NCBI RefSeq assembly: GCF_022811685.1
Contig: NZ_CP094532.1
Span: 1 to 64,000, forward strand
DNA: 64,000 nucleotides
DNA from: Chryseobacterium suipulveris
Lineage (GTDB): Bacteria > Bacteroidota > Bacteroidia > Flavobacteriales > Weeksellaceae
Direction of reading: 5' to 3'
In this document: in pieces, positions 50,176 to 59,802 of the stretch
Layout: each line of letters begins with the position of its first letter
Position numbering within the stretch: position 1 is the first letter of the stretch
Translations under genes and position numbers: made by a program
The notes under the pieces: model-generated
What the model saw: the letters and a program-made list of their open reading frames with translations, nothing else
Told to the model about the DNA's origin: nothing
Databases searched by the model: none

Positions 50176-52619
50176 TAATCCTTAATGTAAATTCTTTTTA
50201 CCCTCCTCGAAATTGATGTTAAAACCTCGTAAGGTATTGTTTTACAATATTCTGCAAATTCTTCCAAGGTTGGATTGGCGTTGAAAATAATCACTTCGTC
50301 GCCTTCTTTTGCTGGGAAATTTCCGATGTTGAGCATCATCATATCCATACATACATTGCCCACAATCGGGAATTTTATGTTGTTGATGCCCACACTTCCA
50401 ACCTTGTTGCCGATTAATCTCGGAATTCCATCCGCATAACCAACAGGAATTGTGGCGATTCTCGTTTCTTCATCCGATTGGAATCTTCGGTTGTAACCAA
50501 CTGATTCTCCACTGTGTAATTCTGAAATTTGCGAGATGACTGTCTTGAAAGTCACGGCATTCTGAAGTTGCTTTTTGACTTGAGGACTGGATGAAATACC
50601 TACCATTCCAATACCGATTCTTACCATATCAAATTGATAATCAGAGTAATTTACAATTCCAGAAGTGTTTAATATATGACGAATCGGTTTGTAATTCAAT
50701 CCCGAAATCAACTTTGCAGAATTTCTATCAAAAGTACTGATTTGTTCTAAGGTGTAATCCTTTTCCGAAAGATCATCTGATGACGAAAGGTGGCTGAAAA
50801 TACTCTCGACTTTCACATTCATCGAGTTCAACTTTTCAATGAGGTCACTGGTTTCATCAGTCTTAAAACCAAGACGATGCATCCCTGTTTCTAATTTGAT
50901 ATGGATTGGATACTTGTGCTGAATTCCTTTCATTTTTAACTGCTCGTTGAAAAGTTCAAGCACGCGGAAACTGTAGATTTCCGGTTCCAGATTATAGTCG
51001 ATGATGATGTCGTAGCTGTGCTGTTCAGGATTCATCACCATAATGGGTGAGGTTATGCCGTTTTTTCGCAGATCTACACCTTCGTCTGCGTACGCAACTC
51101 CAAGATAATCAATATGATGGTGTTGCAGGAATTCTGCAACTTCGTAACCGCCTAATCCATAGGAATATGCCTTTACCATAGCCATTATTTTGGTTTCTGG
51201 CTTCAGCAAAGATTTATGAACATTGATATTGTGAAGAATTGCATTCAGATTGACTTCGAGAACCGTATCGTGTTTTTGAAGCTCGAGATGGTTTTTTACC
51301 TTTTCAATCTCGAATTTTCTGGCACCTTTTAATAAGATCAGTTCATTTTCAATTTGATTAAGTTGATGATTGTCAATTAATTCCTGAGTATTACTAAAAG
51401 TATAAGTTTCAGCGTTAAAGAGTTTTTGTCTTTTCGAAATTTCCTGTCCGATCAGGAATATTTTCTTAAAATTTTGCTGGTTGGTCAACTCTGCAACTTC
51501 CGGATAAAGTTTGTCAGAATCTTTTCCTTCCACAAAATCGGTTAGAATTAAAGTTTTCTCAGATTTATTATACTCATTGATAAACTGATACGCAATTTTC
51601 AAAGAATCTAAATCAAGGTTGAATGAGTCATTGATAATCAAATTGTTGCGTAATCCATTGACACTTTCGAGCCGCATTTCGACTGATTTCAGCGCATTAA
51701 GTTTTGCAATGATCTTTTCGTTTGCAAAATTGAATTCTTTCAACACCGCAATCACACAAAGTACATTACTCAGTGTCGCCTCATCTCTTTGCTGAACGGG
51801 AACGGATATTTCCTCGTCAAAATATTGAATGATCAAGTCAACGTTTTTGTCCTTCCAATTGCTTTTGTTAAAAATATCGTTGTGCTCTTTTAAACCAAAT
51901 GATATTAATTTTTTAGTTGAGTACAGGTTATTAATAATATTAAAAACCAGATCATTATCGCCATTAAAAATAATAGTTTCTGAATCTTTGAACAGTTTGA
52001 GTTTTTCTAAAATCAGTTCGCTTTCGTTTTCAAAATTTGAAATATGAGCAGAACCAATATGGGTAAGAATTCCAATTTTCGGAGAGAAAATCTCCTCCAA
52101 AATTTCCATTTCTCCCGGTTTTGAAATTCCGACTTCGAAAATTCCTAATTGATGTTTTTCATTGATTTCCAGCAACGAGATAGGAAGCCCGATTTGCGAG
52201 TTGAAACTTTTCGGACTTTTCACGGTTTTCAGCTCATCAAACAAACTTTGGTAAAGCCACTCTTTCACAATAGTTTTACCGTTGCTTCCTGTAATTCCGA
52301 TAGTTTTCAGGTGAAACCGACGAAGGTGATATCTTGCGAGATCTTGGATAAACTTCACGGAATCTTTAACCAAAATCCAGGTAACATTTTTGATTTCTGC
52401 AATCTGATGTTCAGAAATAATTACTCCAACTCCTTTTTCGATGGCCGACTGAATGTATTTCTCTCCAGAATTTTTAGAAGTATTGATCGCGAGAAAAGCC
52501 GTGTTGAGCGTTGAAAAAATTGTTCTGCTGTCAAAAGCAATGTTTTTTACAGCTAATTTATCATCGCCAATTAAGGTAGAATTGGTGATTTCCGCGATTT
52601 CTTTGGTGGTGTAGTTCAT
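50175..52619 (-). CDS. Bifunctional MurF ligase / alanine racemase
   Basis: An 814-residue fusion of two peptidoglycan precursor enzymes. The first half (1-440) is MurF, which adds D-Ala-D-Ala to the UDP-MurNAc-tripeptide (ATP loop TGSNGKT 110-116; N- and C-terminal Mur ligase domains). The second half (about 450-814) is a PLP-dependent alanine racemase that makes D-Ala: the cofactor lysine K483 is in MVKAYSYG, and the second catalytic region is in SVGYNRRF. Some MurF motifs are degenerate (for example TIVKEW after the loop), as usual for this fusion. The fusion is widespread in Bacteroidota. It overlaps tdk by 4 bases. Confidence 0.93.
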   Translation of the reverse strand: MNYTTKEIAEITNSTLIGDDKLAVKNIAFDSRTIFSTLNTAFLAINTSKNSGEKYIQSAIEKGVGVIISEHQIAEIKNVTWILVKDSVKFIQDLARYHLRRFHLKTIGITGSNGKTIVKEWLYQSLFDELKTVKSPKSFNSQIGLPISLLEINEKHQLGIFEVGISKPGEMEILEEIFSPKIGILTHIGSAHISNFENESELILEKLKLFKDSETIIFNGDNDLVFNIINNLYSTKKLISFGLKEHNDIFNKSNWKDKNVDLIIQYFDEEISVPVQQRDEATLSNVLCVIAVLKEFNFANEKIIAKLNALKSVEMRLESVNGLRNNLIINDSFNLDLDSLKIAYQFINEYNKSEKTLILTDFVEGKDSDKLYPEVAELTNQQNFKKIFLIGQEISKRQKLFNAETYTFSNTQELIDNHQLNQIENELILLKGARKFEIEKVKNHLELQKHDTVLEVNLNAILHNINVHKSLLKPETKIMAMVKAYSYGLGGYEVAEFLQHHHIDYLGVAYADEGVDLRKNGITSPIMVMNPEQHSYDIIIDYNLEPEIYSFRVLELFNEQLKMKGIQHKYPIHIKLETGMHRLGFKTDETSDLIEKLNSMNVKVESIFSHLSSSDDLSEKDYTLEQISTFDRNSAKLISGLNYKPIRHILNTSGIVNYSDYQFDMVRIGIGMVGISSSPQVKKQLQNAVTFKTVISQISELHSGESVGYNRRFQSDEETRIATIPVGYADGIPRLIGNKVGSVGINNIKFPIVGNVCMDMMMLNIGNFPAKEGDEVIIFNANPTLEEFAEYCKTIPYEVLTSISRRVKRIYIKD

Positions 52620-53203
52620 TGTTTTTTGTTGAGGAACTCGTCATTAAAAACCTTTCTGCTTACCGCTTCATAACTTTCCGTTTCGCCAAGCTGCACCAAA
52701 TCGGTATTTGCGGAAGTCCGCATCGAGTAGTTGGCTAAGTTTCCTGTCCGTTTGCAAATCGCGTGAACTTTTGTGACATATTCGGCAGTCGCCATCAAAT
52801 TTGGCATTGGTCCGAAAGGTCGACCCATAAAATCCATGTCGAGTCCTGCTATCACAACCCGTATTCCGCTGTTTGCCAGTTGATTGGCGATTTCAACAAT
52901 GCTTTCGTCGAAAAACTGGGCTTCATCAATTCCCACCACGTCGCAGGTTGAACCCAGAAGAAGAATTTCGTTCGGACTTTCAACAGGTGTGCTTCGGATT
53001 TTGTTCTGGTTGTGCGAAACCACTTCCTCTTCCGCGTATCGCGTATCGAGTTTCGGTTTGAAAATTTCAACATTTTGTCCCGCCATTTCCGCCCGCCGAA
53101 GACGCCGGATCAGTTCCTCGGTTTTCCCCGAAAACATCGACCCGCAAATAACCTCCATCCAACCGCTTTGTTTGGCGTGATTTATTGTATTTTCTAAAAA
53201 CAT
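52616..53203 (-). CDS. tdk: Thymidine kinase (type II)
   Basis: A 195-residue type II thymidine kinase that salvages thymidine to dTMP. It has the Walker A loop GSMFSGKT, the Walker B region DVVGIDEAQFF with the catalytic Glu, and the lasso domain with thymidine-binding backbone ESYEAVSRKVF. The four zinc-binding Cys of the lasso in most type II enzymes are not kept: only the Cys in AICKRTG is present. Loss of the zinc site is common in Bacteroidota thymidine kinases. It is the first gene of the five-gene operon and is divergent from the acidic protein gene at 53265. Confidence 0.94.
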   Translation of the reverse strand: MFLENTINHAKQSGWMEVICGSMFSGKTEELIRRLRRAEMAGQNVEIFKPKLDTRYAEEEVVSHNQNKIRSTPVESPNEILLLGSTCDVVGIDEAQFFDESIVEIANQLANSGIRVVIAGLDMDFMGRPFGPMPNLMATAEYVTKVHAICKRTGNLANYSMRTSANTDLVQLGETESYEAVSRKVFNDEFLNKKQ

Positions 53204-53264
53204 TTGTTAAATTAGCCGTAATATTTAAACATCAAAAATAAGGAATTTTACCAACACTTTTATT

Positions 53265-54266
53265 ATGCAAAACCTTCAGGATATACAGGAAAAGATTTTT
53301 TTTGAAGCCAAAACTGTCCTCGAGTCGCTCTCGAAAATCAACAGTATTGACGAACTTCTTGCAAAGCAGGATTTGTTTTCAGAGGTGACGGACAGAATTG
53401 CTTTCCTTAGGATTTTAGAGAAAAACAGCAGCAGCTTTGTTGTTGAAGAAGCTTCACAAATAATTGACAATCAGCACTTAAACCAAAATAATGAAAACTT
53501 GGTAAATGCGACCATCCACGAAACGGATAATGAAAATCTTTTTGAAGAAGATGTGATCGAGGAGGAGGTGATTTTTAATAATGAACTGAACGAAATCGAT
53601 GACGAAGAAGTCGCTGTACAACCAGTTTCAGAGATAGCAAACGAAGAATCATTTACTGCTGAAGAACCTGCGAAAGTAGAAAATGTTGAAGATCAGGAGC
53701 AAAAAATTGAAGATATTCATTCATCGGAGTATAAAGAAATGGTAGCTCAGAAGGAAAGAGAATTTCTCGAATTGGAGGAGCGCCGCAGAAAGATTGTAGA
53801 TTTTTCTAAAGAAGAAATTGCGCATCCGCCTAAAGCAGAGGTTTTTGAGCAGGAAAAAGCACCTTCCCACCATTCAGAAAAAAGATTTAAACTTGCGCAC
53901 ATCAAGGGTTTGAAGGCCGTTCAAAATTTATTCGACGACGATCCGCTAAAGGAAATTGAGGAAGAAAAAACTTCCGCTCCAGATTCGGGAAGCTTGCTGA
54001 AAACCAATATTCCGACCGACTTTATGGAGGCAGAGAAAAAGAAACCTGAATTCAGGATTGATCTGAATGACAAGGTTGCCTTCACAAAACTGCTTTTCAA
54101 CGGTGATGCCGATGAACTCAAAAGAACGATTGACCAGCTCAACTCCTACGATAATCTCGATGACGCAAAACAATATCTGAGCGACATCTATTACCAAAAA
54201 AACTGGGAAAAAGTCGATGAATACGCGCAACGGCTTTGGTCTTTGGTTGAGAACAAGTTTCTTTAA
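53265..54266 (+). CDS. Conserved acidic protein of unknown function
   Basis: A 333-residue cytoplasmic protein with no signal peptide or membrane helix. A helical N-terminus (1-65) is followed by a long, very acidic, probably disordered region (about 70-225, rich in Glu, Asp, Asn), then a conserved basic helix (FKLAHIKGLKAVQNLF) and a compact C-terminal domain of about 75 residues (KVAFTKLLFNGDADELKRTI to WSLVENKFL). Bacteroidota carry similar proteins next to cell-wall or tRNA genes, but I know of no function. It begins a plus-strand group with the MurC-like ligase (75 bases downstream). Confidence 0.78.
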   Translation: MQNLQDIQEKIFFEAKTVLESLSKINSIDELLAKQDLFSEVTDRIAFLRILEKNSSSFVVEEASQIIDNQHLNQNNENLVNATIHETDNENLFEEDVIEEEVIFNNELNEIDDEEVAVQPVSEIANEESFTAEEPAKVENVEDQEQKIEDIHSSEYKEMVAQKEREFLELEERRRKIVDFSKEEIAHPPKAEVFEQEKAPSHHSEKRFKLAHIKGLKAVQNLFDDDPLKEIEEEKTSAPDSGSLLKTNIPTDFMEAEKKKPEFRIDLNDKVAFTKLLFNGDADELKRTIDQLNSYDNLDDAKQYLSDIYYQKNWEKVDEYAQRLWSLVENKFL

Positions 54267-54341
54267 ACGGAAAAATTCGGGATCCAAAATACATCAAAAA
54301 TTATCTTCGGGATTCGCAATACGGATTTCCGACCATCAAAA

Positions 54342-55718
54342 ATGATTAAACACATCACAGATTTTAAGAATCCTTTCTTCATCGGAATTGCAGGAGTGGG
54401 AATGAGCGCAATCGCCCAATATTTGAAGGGAACAGGGAAAAATGTCTCAGGAAGCGACCGCTATTTCCATCCCAACGAATACAACAAAACCAAGGAACAG
54501 CTTGAAGCGGAAGGAATTAAATGTTTTCTTCAAGACGGAAGCGGAATTACAGAAAACACTGATTTGATCGTAGTTTCCACAGCGATTGAAGATACGGTTT
54601 ACGAAGTGCAGAAAGCCAAGGAATTGGGAATTCCTATTATCAGACGAAGCGAACTGCTTTCCATCATTGCCAAAAGTAAAAAAACGATTGCGGTAGCTGG
54701 AACTTCTGGAAAATCAACAACTTCAGCAATGCTTTTTCAAATCTTGATGGATGCGAAAATGGAACCGAGCATTATTTCTGGCGCCGGTTTGACTTCCATT
54801 ATTAAAAAGGGAAAAATTGGGAACGCATTTGTCGGAAAAGGAGAATGGCTCATCATCGAAGCCGATGAAAGCGACGGTTCTGTAGTACAGTACGAACCTG
54901 AAATCGGCCTTCTTCTGAATATCGACAAAGACCACCAGGAAATTGACGAACTCATTGATTTATTCACTGTTTTTAAAAGTAATACAAAGGGTTTATTTGT
55001 TGTAAATCAGTCCAATACATTAGCGAAAACTTTGTCTGCAAATAACAATTACGATTTTGGTTTTGAGGATGAAAACGCAAAATATACGGTGACCGATTTT
55101 AACCAGGATGGTTTTGAACTTTCCTTTAGAATTCTTGGTCAATCGGTGCTGATGAATTCGATTGGTCGTCACAGTGCAGAAAATGCCGCCGCTGCGATCG
55201 CCGTTGCAAATCAGATTGGTGTTGACCTGAAAGTCTGCGCCGATTCTTTGGAGCATTACGAAGGAATTTACCGCCGCCATCAAATTCTCGGACAGAAAAA
55301 CGGAGTTTGGGTGATCGACGATTATGCCCATAATCCCGCAAAATGTGCAGCGTCGATTAAGGCGTGTCAACCTTTGGCAAAGAAACTAATCGCATGGTTC
55401 CAACCACATGGCTACAAACCGACGAAGTTTTTGCGAAACGATTTTGTGGAAGAAATTTCCGCATCAGTGCGACCACAGGATGAAATTTGGATGAGCGAGA
55501 TTTTCTATGCAGGCGGAACTGCTGAGAAAGATATCTCTGCAAACGATTTGGTGAAGGACATTTCCGCAAAAGGTAAAATTGCTTTTTTTGTTGAAAACAG
55601 AAATGACCTTCTCGAAAAACTCAAACCCAAACTTCAGGAAGGAACGGTGTTGCTGTTAATGGGAGCAAGAGATCCGAGTTTGGAGGAGTTTTGTAAGGAT
55701 CTATTCGATAAGCTATGA
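54342..55718 (+). CDS. MurC-like Mur ligase family protein
   Basis: A 458-residue Mur ligase with all three domains. The N-terminal Rossmann domain has IGIAGVGMSAIAQYL and GSD, the central ATP loop is GTSGKSTT (120-127), where MurC and Mpl usually have GTHGKTTT, the Mg site is EADESDGS, and the C-terminal part has DDYAHNP and WFQPHGY. The pattern favours MurC (UDP-MurNAc plus L-Ala) over Mpl, but the altered loop and the genomic setting away from other mur genes leave the substrate open; a recycling role (Mpl-like) is possible. It overlaps rsmI by 4 bases. Confidence 0.82.
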   Translation: MIKHITDFKNPFFIGIAGVGMSAIAQYLKGTGKNVSGSDRYFHPNEYNKTKEQLEAEGIKCFLQDGSGITENTDLIVVSTAIEDTVYEVQKAKELGIPIIRRSELLSIIAKSKKTIAVAGTSGKSTTSAMLFQILMDAKMEPSIISGAGLTSIIKKGKIGNAFVGKGEWLIIEADESDGSVVQYEPEIGLLLNIDKDHQEIDELIDLFTVFKSNTKGLFVVNQSNTLAKTLSANNNYDFGFEDENAKYTVTDFNQDGFELSFRILGQSVLMNSIGRHSAENAAAAIAVANQIGVDLKVCADSLEHYEGIYRRHQILGQKNGVWVIDDYAHNPAKCAASIKACQPLAKKLIAWFQPHGYKPTKFLRNDFVEEISASVRPQDEIWMSEIFYAGGTAEKDISANDLVKDISAKGKIAFFVENRNDLLEKLKPKLQEGTVLLLMGARDPSLEEFCKDLFDKL

Positions 55719-56389
55719 GCGGAACCCTTTACTTCGTACCAACACCCATCGGAAATCTGGAAGATATGACTTTCAGGGCAATCAACGTGCTGAAGGAGGT
55801 GGATTATATTCTTTGTGAAGATACCCGAACTTCTGGAGTGCTTCTAAAACATTATGATATAGCTAAACCTTTGAAATCCTATCACTTACACAACGAACAT
55901 CACAGCACGCAGAAGGTAATTGAGGATTTGAAAAACGGACAAAATATCGCGATCATCACCGATGCAGGAACTCCTGGAATTTCGGATCCGGGTTATCTTC
56001 TTGCCAAAGCTTGCGCAGATGAAAATATCGAAATGATCTGTTTACCTGGTGCGACCGCTTTTGTTCCGGCTTTGGTGGTTTCTGGTTTGCCCAATCACGA
56101 TTTCTATTTCGCGGGGTTTTTGCCTCAAAAAAAAGGAAGGCAGACAAAACTTAAACAACTTGCGGAAGAGCAGAAAACCATTGTTCTGTATGAGAGTCCA
56201 CACAAGATCAATACGACTTTGGAACAGATTAAGGAATTTTTCGGAGATCAAACGAAAGTCAGTTTGAGCAGGGAAATCTCCAAAAAATTTGAAGAAACAA
56301 AAAGGGGAACAATCGATGAACTCATCGCGTTTTCAAAAAGCAAAACGTTGAAGGGGGAGATTGTCTTAATTATTAACAACACGATTTAG
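55715..56389 (+). CDS. rsmI: 16S rRNA 2'-O-ribose C1402 methyltransferase RsmI
   Basis: A 224-residue SAM-dependent tetrapyrrole-methylase-fold enzyme that methylates the 2'-OH of C1402 in the decoding centre of 16S rRNA. The family motifs are clear: LYFVPTPIGNLEDMTFRAI, CEDTRTSGVLL, ITDAGTPGISDPGYLL, and the C-terminal LYESPHKI. The length is at the short end because the C-terminal extension is missing, which is usual in Bacteroidota. Its start overlaps the stop of the MurC-like gene (ATGA), and fabG follows 12 bases later. Confidence 0.96.
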   Translation: MSGTLYFVPTPIGNLEDMTFRAINVLKEVDYILCEDTRTSGVLLKHYDIAKPLKSYHLHNEHHSTQKVIEDLKNGQNIAIITDAGTPGISDPGYLLAKACADENIEMICLPGATAFVPALVVSGLPNHDFYFAGFLPQKKGRQTKLKQLAEEQKTIVLYESPHKINTTLEQIKEFFGDQTKVSLSREISKKFEETKRGTIDELIAFSKSKTLKGEIVLIINNTI

Positions 56390-56401
56390 ATAATTAAAAA
56401 T

Positions 56402-57145
56402 ATGAAACTATTAGAAGGAAAAGTTGCCCTCATCACAGGTGCAACACGCGGAATCGGAAAGGGAATCGCAGAGGTTTTTGCAAAGCAGGGCGCTAAAGTT
56501 GCCTTTACTTATGCAGGATCTGTGGACAAAGCAAAAGCACTGGAAGAGGAGCTTTCGAAAATTACAATGGCGAAAAGTTATCAATCGGATGCGTCGGATT
56601 TTGATGCTGCGCAGAAATTGGTGGACGAAGTTCTCGCCGAATTCGGTCAGATCGACATTCTCATCAATAATGCCGGAATTACTAAAGATAACCTGCTTTT
56701 GAGAATGTCCAAAGATGATTGGGATGTAATTATGAGAACCAACCTTGATTCCGTTTTTAACCTCACCAAAGCTGTGATCAAACCTATGATGAAGGCGAGA
56801 AGCGGATCCATTATCAATATGTCGTCGGTGGTGGGAATTCAGGGAAATGCAGGACAGGCGAATTATGCTGCGTCGAAAGCGGGTGTAATCGGCTTTACAA
56901 AGTCTGTTGCTTTGGAACTGGGTTCAAGAAATATCCGCTGCAACGCGATTGCTCCCGGTTTTATTGAAACTGAAATGACCGCAGCTTTAGACCAAAAAGT
57001 CATCGAGCAATGGAGAGACGACGTTCCGATGAAACGTGGCGGACTTCCAGAAGATGTTGCCAACGCCTGTGTTTTCCTCGGTTCGGAGATGTCCGCTTAT
57101 GTTACAGGACAGGTTCTGCATGTTGACGGTGGTTTGCTGACTTAG
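56402..57145 (+). CDS. fabG: 3-oxoacyl-ACP reductase FabG
   Basis: A 247-residue SDR enzyme of fatty acid synthesis II that reduces 3-oxoacyl-ACP with NADPH. It shows the cofactor motif TGATRGIGKG (13-22), NNAG, catalytic Ser in NMSSVVG, the YAASK active-site motif, and the FabG end VTGQVLHVDGG. Length is normal. It follows rsmI by 12 bases and is likely cotranscribed with it. Confidence 0.95.
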   Translation: MKLLEGKVALITGATRGIGKGIAEVFAKQGAKVAFTYAGSVDKAKALEEELSKITMAKSYQSDASDFDAAQKLVDEVLAEFGQIDILINNAGITKDNLLLRMSKDDWDVIMRTNLDSVFNLTKAVIKPMMKARSGSIINMSSVVGIQGNAGQANYAASKAGVIGFTKSVALELGSRNIRCNAIAPGFIETEMTAALDQKVIEQWRDDVPMKRGGLPEDVANACVFLGSEMSAYVTGQVLHVDGGLLT

Positions 57146-57193
57146 AATACTTAAAAACACAGAGAACCGATCCCAGAATCTTGTTCTAAACTT

Positions 57194-57772
57194 ATGAAAC
57201 TAACCATCAACGGAATAGAATACAGCAATCCGATCCTCGTTTTCGCGCTTAAATCCGAAGCAGGAAATGAGTTCGATGACTGCGAAAAGATTTTCACGGG
57301 AATTGGAAAAGTCAATGCGACTTTCCGACTTTTAAAATATCTTCAGAACAACAAACCTGACCTTATTATCAATCTTGGAACTGCGGGAGGTTTTGGTTTT
57401 GAGAAAGGCGAAATCGTTTGTTGCACCCAGTTTATTCAAAGAGATATGGATGTGAGAGAATTGGGTTTTGAAATGTACAAAACACCACTTTCAGATGATC
57501 CGATAGTTTTAGATTATGGATTAATAATCAATGGGTTACATAAAGAAATTTGCGGAACAGGCGACCATTTTGAAAATGCACATTCTACAGATGCTTATCG
57601 GGTGGTCGATATGGAAGCGTATGCTTTGGCTTTGACTGCGCAAAGGGAAGAAATTCCTTTTCTCTGCCTAAAATACATTTCCGACGGCGCCGATGATTCC
57701 GCCGCAAACGATTGGACAGAAGAAGTAAAAAAAGCCGCCAAAAAACTGAGGGAAGTTTTGGCGGCTATCTGA
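57194..57772 (+). CDS. Nucleoside phosphorylase-like (MTA/SAH nucleosidase fold) protein
   Basis: A 192-residue protein of the PNP/UDP phosphorylase superfamily, shorter than the usual 230 residues of MTA/SAH nucleosidase. It keeps the typical elements: the first Glu in FALKSEAGNEF, the substrate strand INLGTAGGFG, VVDMEAYALA with the ribose-binding Glu, and a terminal YISDGADD carrying the catalytic Asp. The reaction is probably cleavage of a purine nucleoside (5'-methylthioadenosine or S-adenosylhomocysteine type), but the substrate is not certain. It is last in the plus-strand group and convergent with guaC (13 bases between stops). Confidence 0.85.
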   Translation: MKLTINGIEYSNPILVFALKSEAGNEFDDCEKIFTGIGKVNATFRLLKYLQNNKPDLIINLGTAGGFGFEKGEIVCCTQFIQRDMDVRELGFEMYKTPLSDDPIVLDYGLIINGLHKEICGTGDHFENAHSTDAYRVVDMEAYALALTAQREEIPFLCLKYISDGADDSAANDWTEEVKKAAKKLREVLAAI

Positions 57773-57785
57773 ATCGTTTTAGCTT

Positions 57786-58826
57786 TTAGTCCTTAAAAAT
57801 CTGGTTCTCCTGCTCCGCAACGCGAATAAAAGTTGTGCGTTTTGAAAGTTCGCGTAATTGCGATGCGCCTACATAGGTGCATGTAGAGCGAACGCCGCCC
57901 AGAATATCTTTTACCGTGTCGGAAACGGCACCTTTATAAGGAACTTTCACCGTTTTTCCTTCCGAAGCGCGGTATTCGGCAACGCCGCCTGAATGTTTGT
58001 CCATCGCGGTTTGTGAACTCATTCCATAGAAAAGTCGAAACCTTTTACCATTTTCTTCCATAATTTCGCCGCCGCTTTCGTCGTGACCGGCAAACATTCC
58101 GCCCAACATCACAAAATCTGCTCCTCCTCCGAAAGCTTTCGCCACATCGCCAGGAATTTTACAGCCACCGTCGGAAATGATATGTCCGCCAAGTCCGTGT
58201 GCTGCGTCGGCACATTCGATGATCGCCGAAAGTTGCGGATAACCAACTCCTGTTTTGATTCTCGTTGTGCAAACCGAACCAGGACCGATTCCGACTTTCA
58301 CAATGTCTGCTCCGGCTAAAATCAGTTCTTCCACCATTTCTCCGGTCACGACGTTTCCTGCAATAATGGTTTTATCGGGAAAAGTTTTTCTCGCTTTTGA
58401 AACAAAATCCACAAAATGCTCGGAATAGCCGTTAGCAACATCGATACACAGAAACTGAATTTTCGGATGTTTCTGCATAATCAGCTTTATTTTCTCGTCA
58501 TCAGCTTTTCCTGTTCCTGTGCTTAATGCGATGTATTCGTAAATAGAATCGTCCTGGTTTTTCAGAAACTCGCTCCATTCCTCAATCGAATAATGTTTGT
58601 GGATCGCGGTCATAATTTTCACCTTGGCAAGAGCTTCCGCCATTTCGAAAGTTCCGACTGTGTCCATATTTGCAGCGATGATGGGAACTCCGCTCCATTT
58701 TTTCTGCGAGTTTCTAAAGGTGAAGGTCCGCTCCAAACTTACCTGCGCTCTCGATTTCAGGGTAGAGCGTTTCGGGCGGATCATCACGTCTTTAAAACCA
58801 AGTTTCAGTTCTGTTTCAATTCTCAT
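57786..58826 (-). CDS. guaC: GMP reductase
   Basis: A 346-residue TIM-barrel enzyme of the IMPDH/GMPR family. The catalytic Cys loop is [18 protein letters not shown] (C186), the phosphate site is [25 protein letters not shown], and there is no CBS pair, which separates it from IMP dehydrogenase. The size and motif favour GuaC, which converts GMP to IMP. It is 20 bases downstream of surE on the same strand and ends 13 bases from the convergent phosphorylase gene. Confidence 0.95.
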   Translation of the reverse strand: MRIETELKLGFKDVMIRPKRSTLKSRAQVSLERTFTFRNSQKKWSGVPIIAANMDTVGTFEMAEALAKVKIMTAIHKHYSIEEWSEFLKNQDDSIYEYIALSTGTGKADDEKIKLIMQKHPKIQFLCIDVANGYSEHFVDFVSKARKTFPDKTIIAGNVVTGEMVEELILAGADIVKVGIGPGSVCTTRIKTGVGYPQLSAIIECADAAHGLGGHIISDGGCKIPGDVAKAFGGGADFVMLGGMFAGHDESGGEIMEENGKRFRLFYGMSSQTAMDKHSGGVAEYRASEGKTVKVPYKGAVSDTVKDILGGVRSTCTYVGASQLRELSKRTTFIRVAEQENQIFKD

Positions 58827-58846
58827 TTTGTCAAATTTATGTTGAA

Positions 58847-59614
58847 TTAAAATTGCATTACGGTTTCAAGTTCCTTTAAATATTCGTGCGCCGTCAAATC
58901 AAACTTCACGGGGACAATCGAGATATAACCTTCTGCAAGTGCGGTTTCATCGGCATCCTCGCTTTTGTCCATATTGTTGAAATATCCGGTTAACCAGTAA
59001 TATTTTTTACCGTGGGGATTAATGCGCTCATCGAAATTTTCTTCCCATTTTGCGTTCGCCTGCTTGCAGACTTTCACTCCTTTAATCTCATCTTTGGCGA
59101 GTTTCGGGATGTTCACATTCAGCACAACTCCTTTAGGTAAAGGATTTTCGAGAACTTTTCTTACAATACTTTGGATATAGTCTTTCGCCTGAAGAAAATC
59201 GGCATCCCATGAAAAATCGAGCAGCGAGAAGCCAATTGCCTGCAAACCTTCGACTCCAGCTTCAACAGCGGCACTCATGGTTCCCGAGTAAATGACATTA
59301 ATGGAAGAGTTTGCACCATGGTTAATTCCAGAAACGACCAAATCGGGTTTTCTTGGAAGGATTTTGTCTAAGGCAAATTTCACGCAATCAACCGGAGTTC
59401 CCGAAAGCGAGAAATCTTTCTGCGGTCCCTCTAAACCGATTTCCTCAAAAGTTAAAGTTTGGTTGATGGTGATGGCGTGACCTTTTCCTGATTGTGGCGA
59501 ATTGGGGGCAACTACTACGACTTCACCGATTTCATTCATAAATTCTACTAAGTTTCGTATTCCTGGCGCGGTAATTCCGTCGTCATTGGTGACTAAGATC
59601 AAAGGTCTCTGCAT
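58847..59614 (-). CDS. surE: 5'/3'-nucleotidase SurE
   Basis: A 255-residue SurE phosphatase, a metal-dependent nucleotidase that acts on nucleoside 5'- and 3'-monophosphates. The metal site is [13 protein letters not shown] (D11, D12), the phosphate-binding serine region is [14 protein letters not shown], and [21 protein letters not shown] is complete. Length is normal. It forms a two-gene minus-strand group with guaC, both in purine nucleotide turnover. It is divergent from the tail-specific protease gene with 188 bases between starts. Confidence 0.96.
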   Translation of the reverse strand: MQRPLILVTNDDGITAPGIRNLVEFMNEIGEVVVVAPNSPQSGKGHAITINQTLTFEEIGLEGPQKDFSLSGTPVDCVKFALDKILPRKPDLVVSGINHGANSSINVIYSGTMSAAVEAGVEGLQAIGFSLLDFSWDADFLQAKDYIQSIVRKVLENPLPKGVVLNVNIPKLAKDEIKGVKVCKQANAKWEENFDERINPHGKKYYWLTGYFNNMDKSEDADETALAEGYISIVPVKFDLTAHEYLKELETVMQF

Positions 59615-59802
59615 AACTTGTATTTGTTTAGTATTTCAGAAATTTTCAGCTGAAACAATTTTTTGGTTAAAAAGAACTGTTTTCTACAAAAATACTTAAA
59701 AAAATAGTGGTTAAATATAAATAAGGTATTAATTTTGATATTCTGTAAAGTCCTGTAACAAAACGGCAATATTTTTAACAAATCGGTTATTATCAACTTA
59801 GC

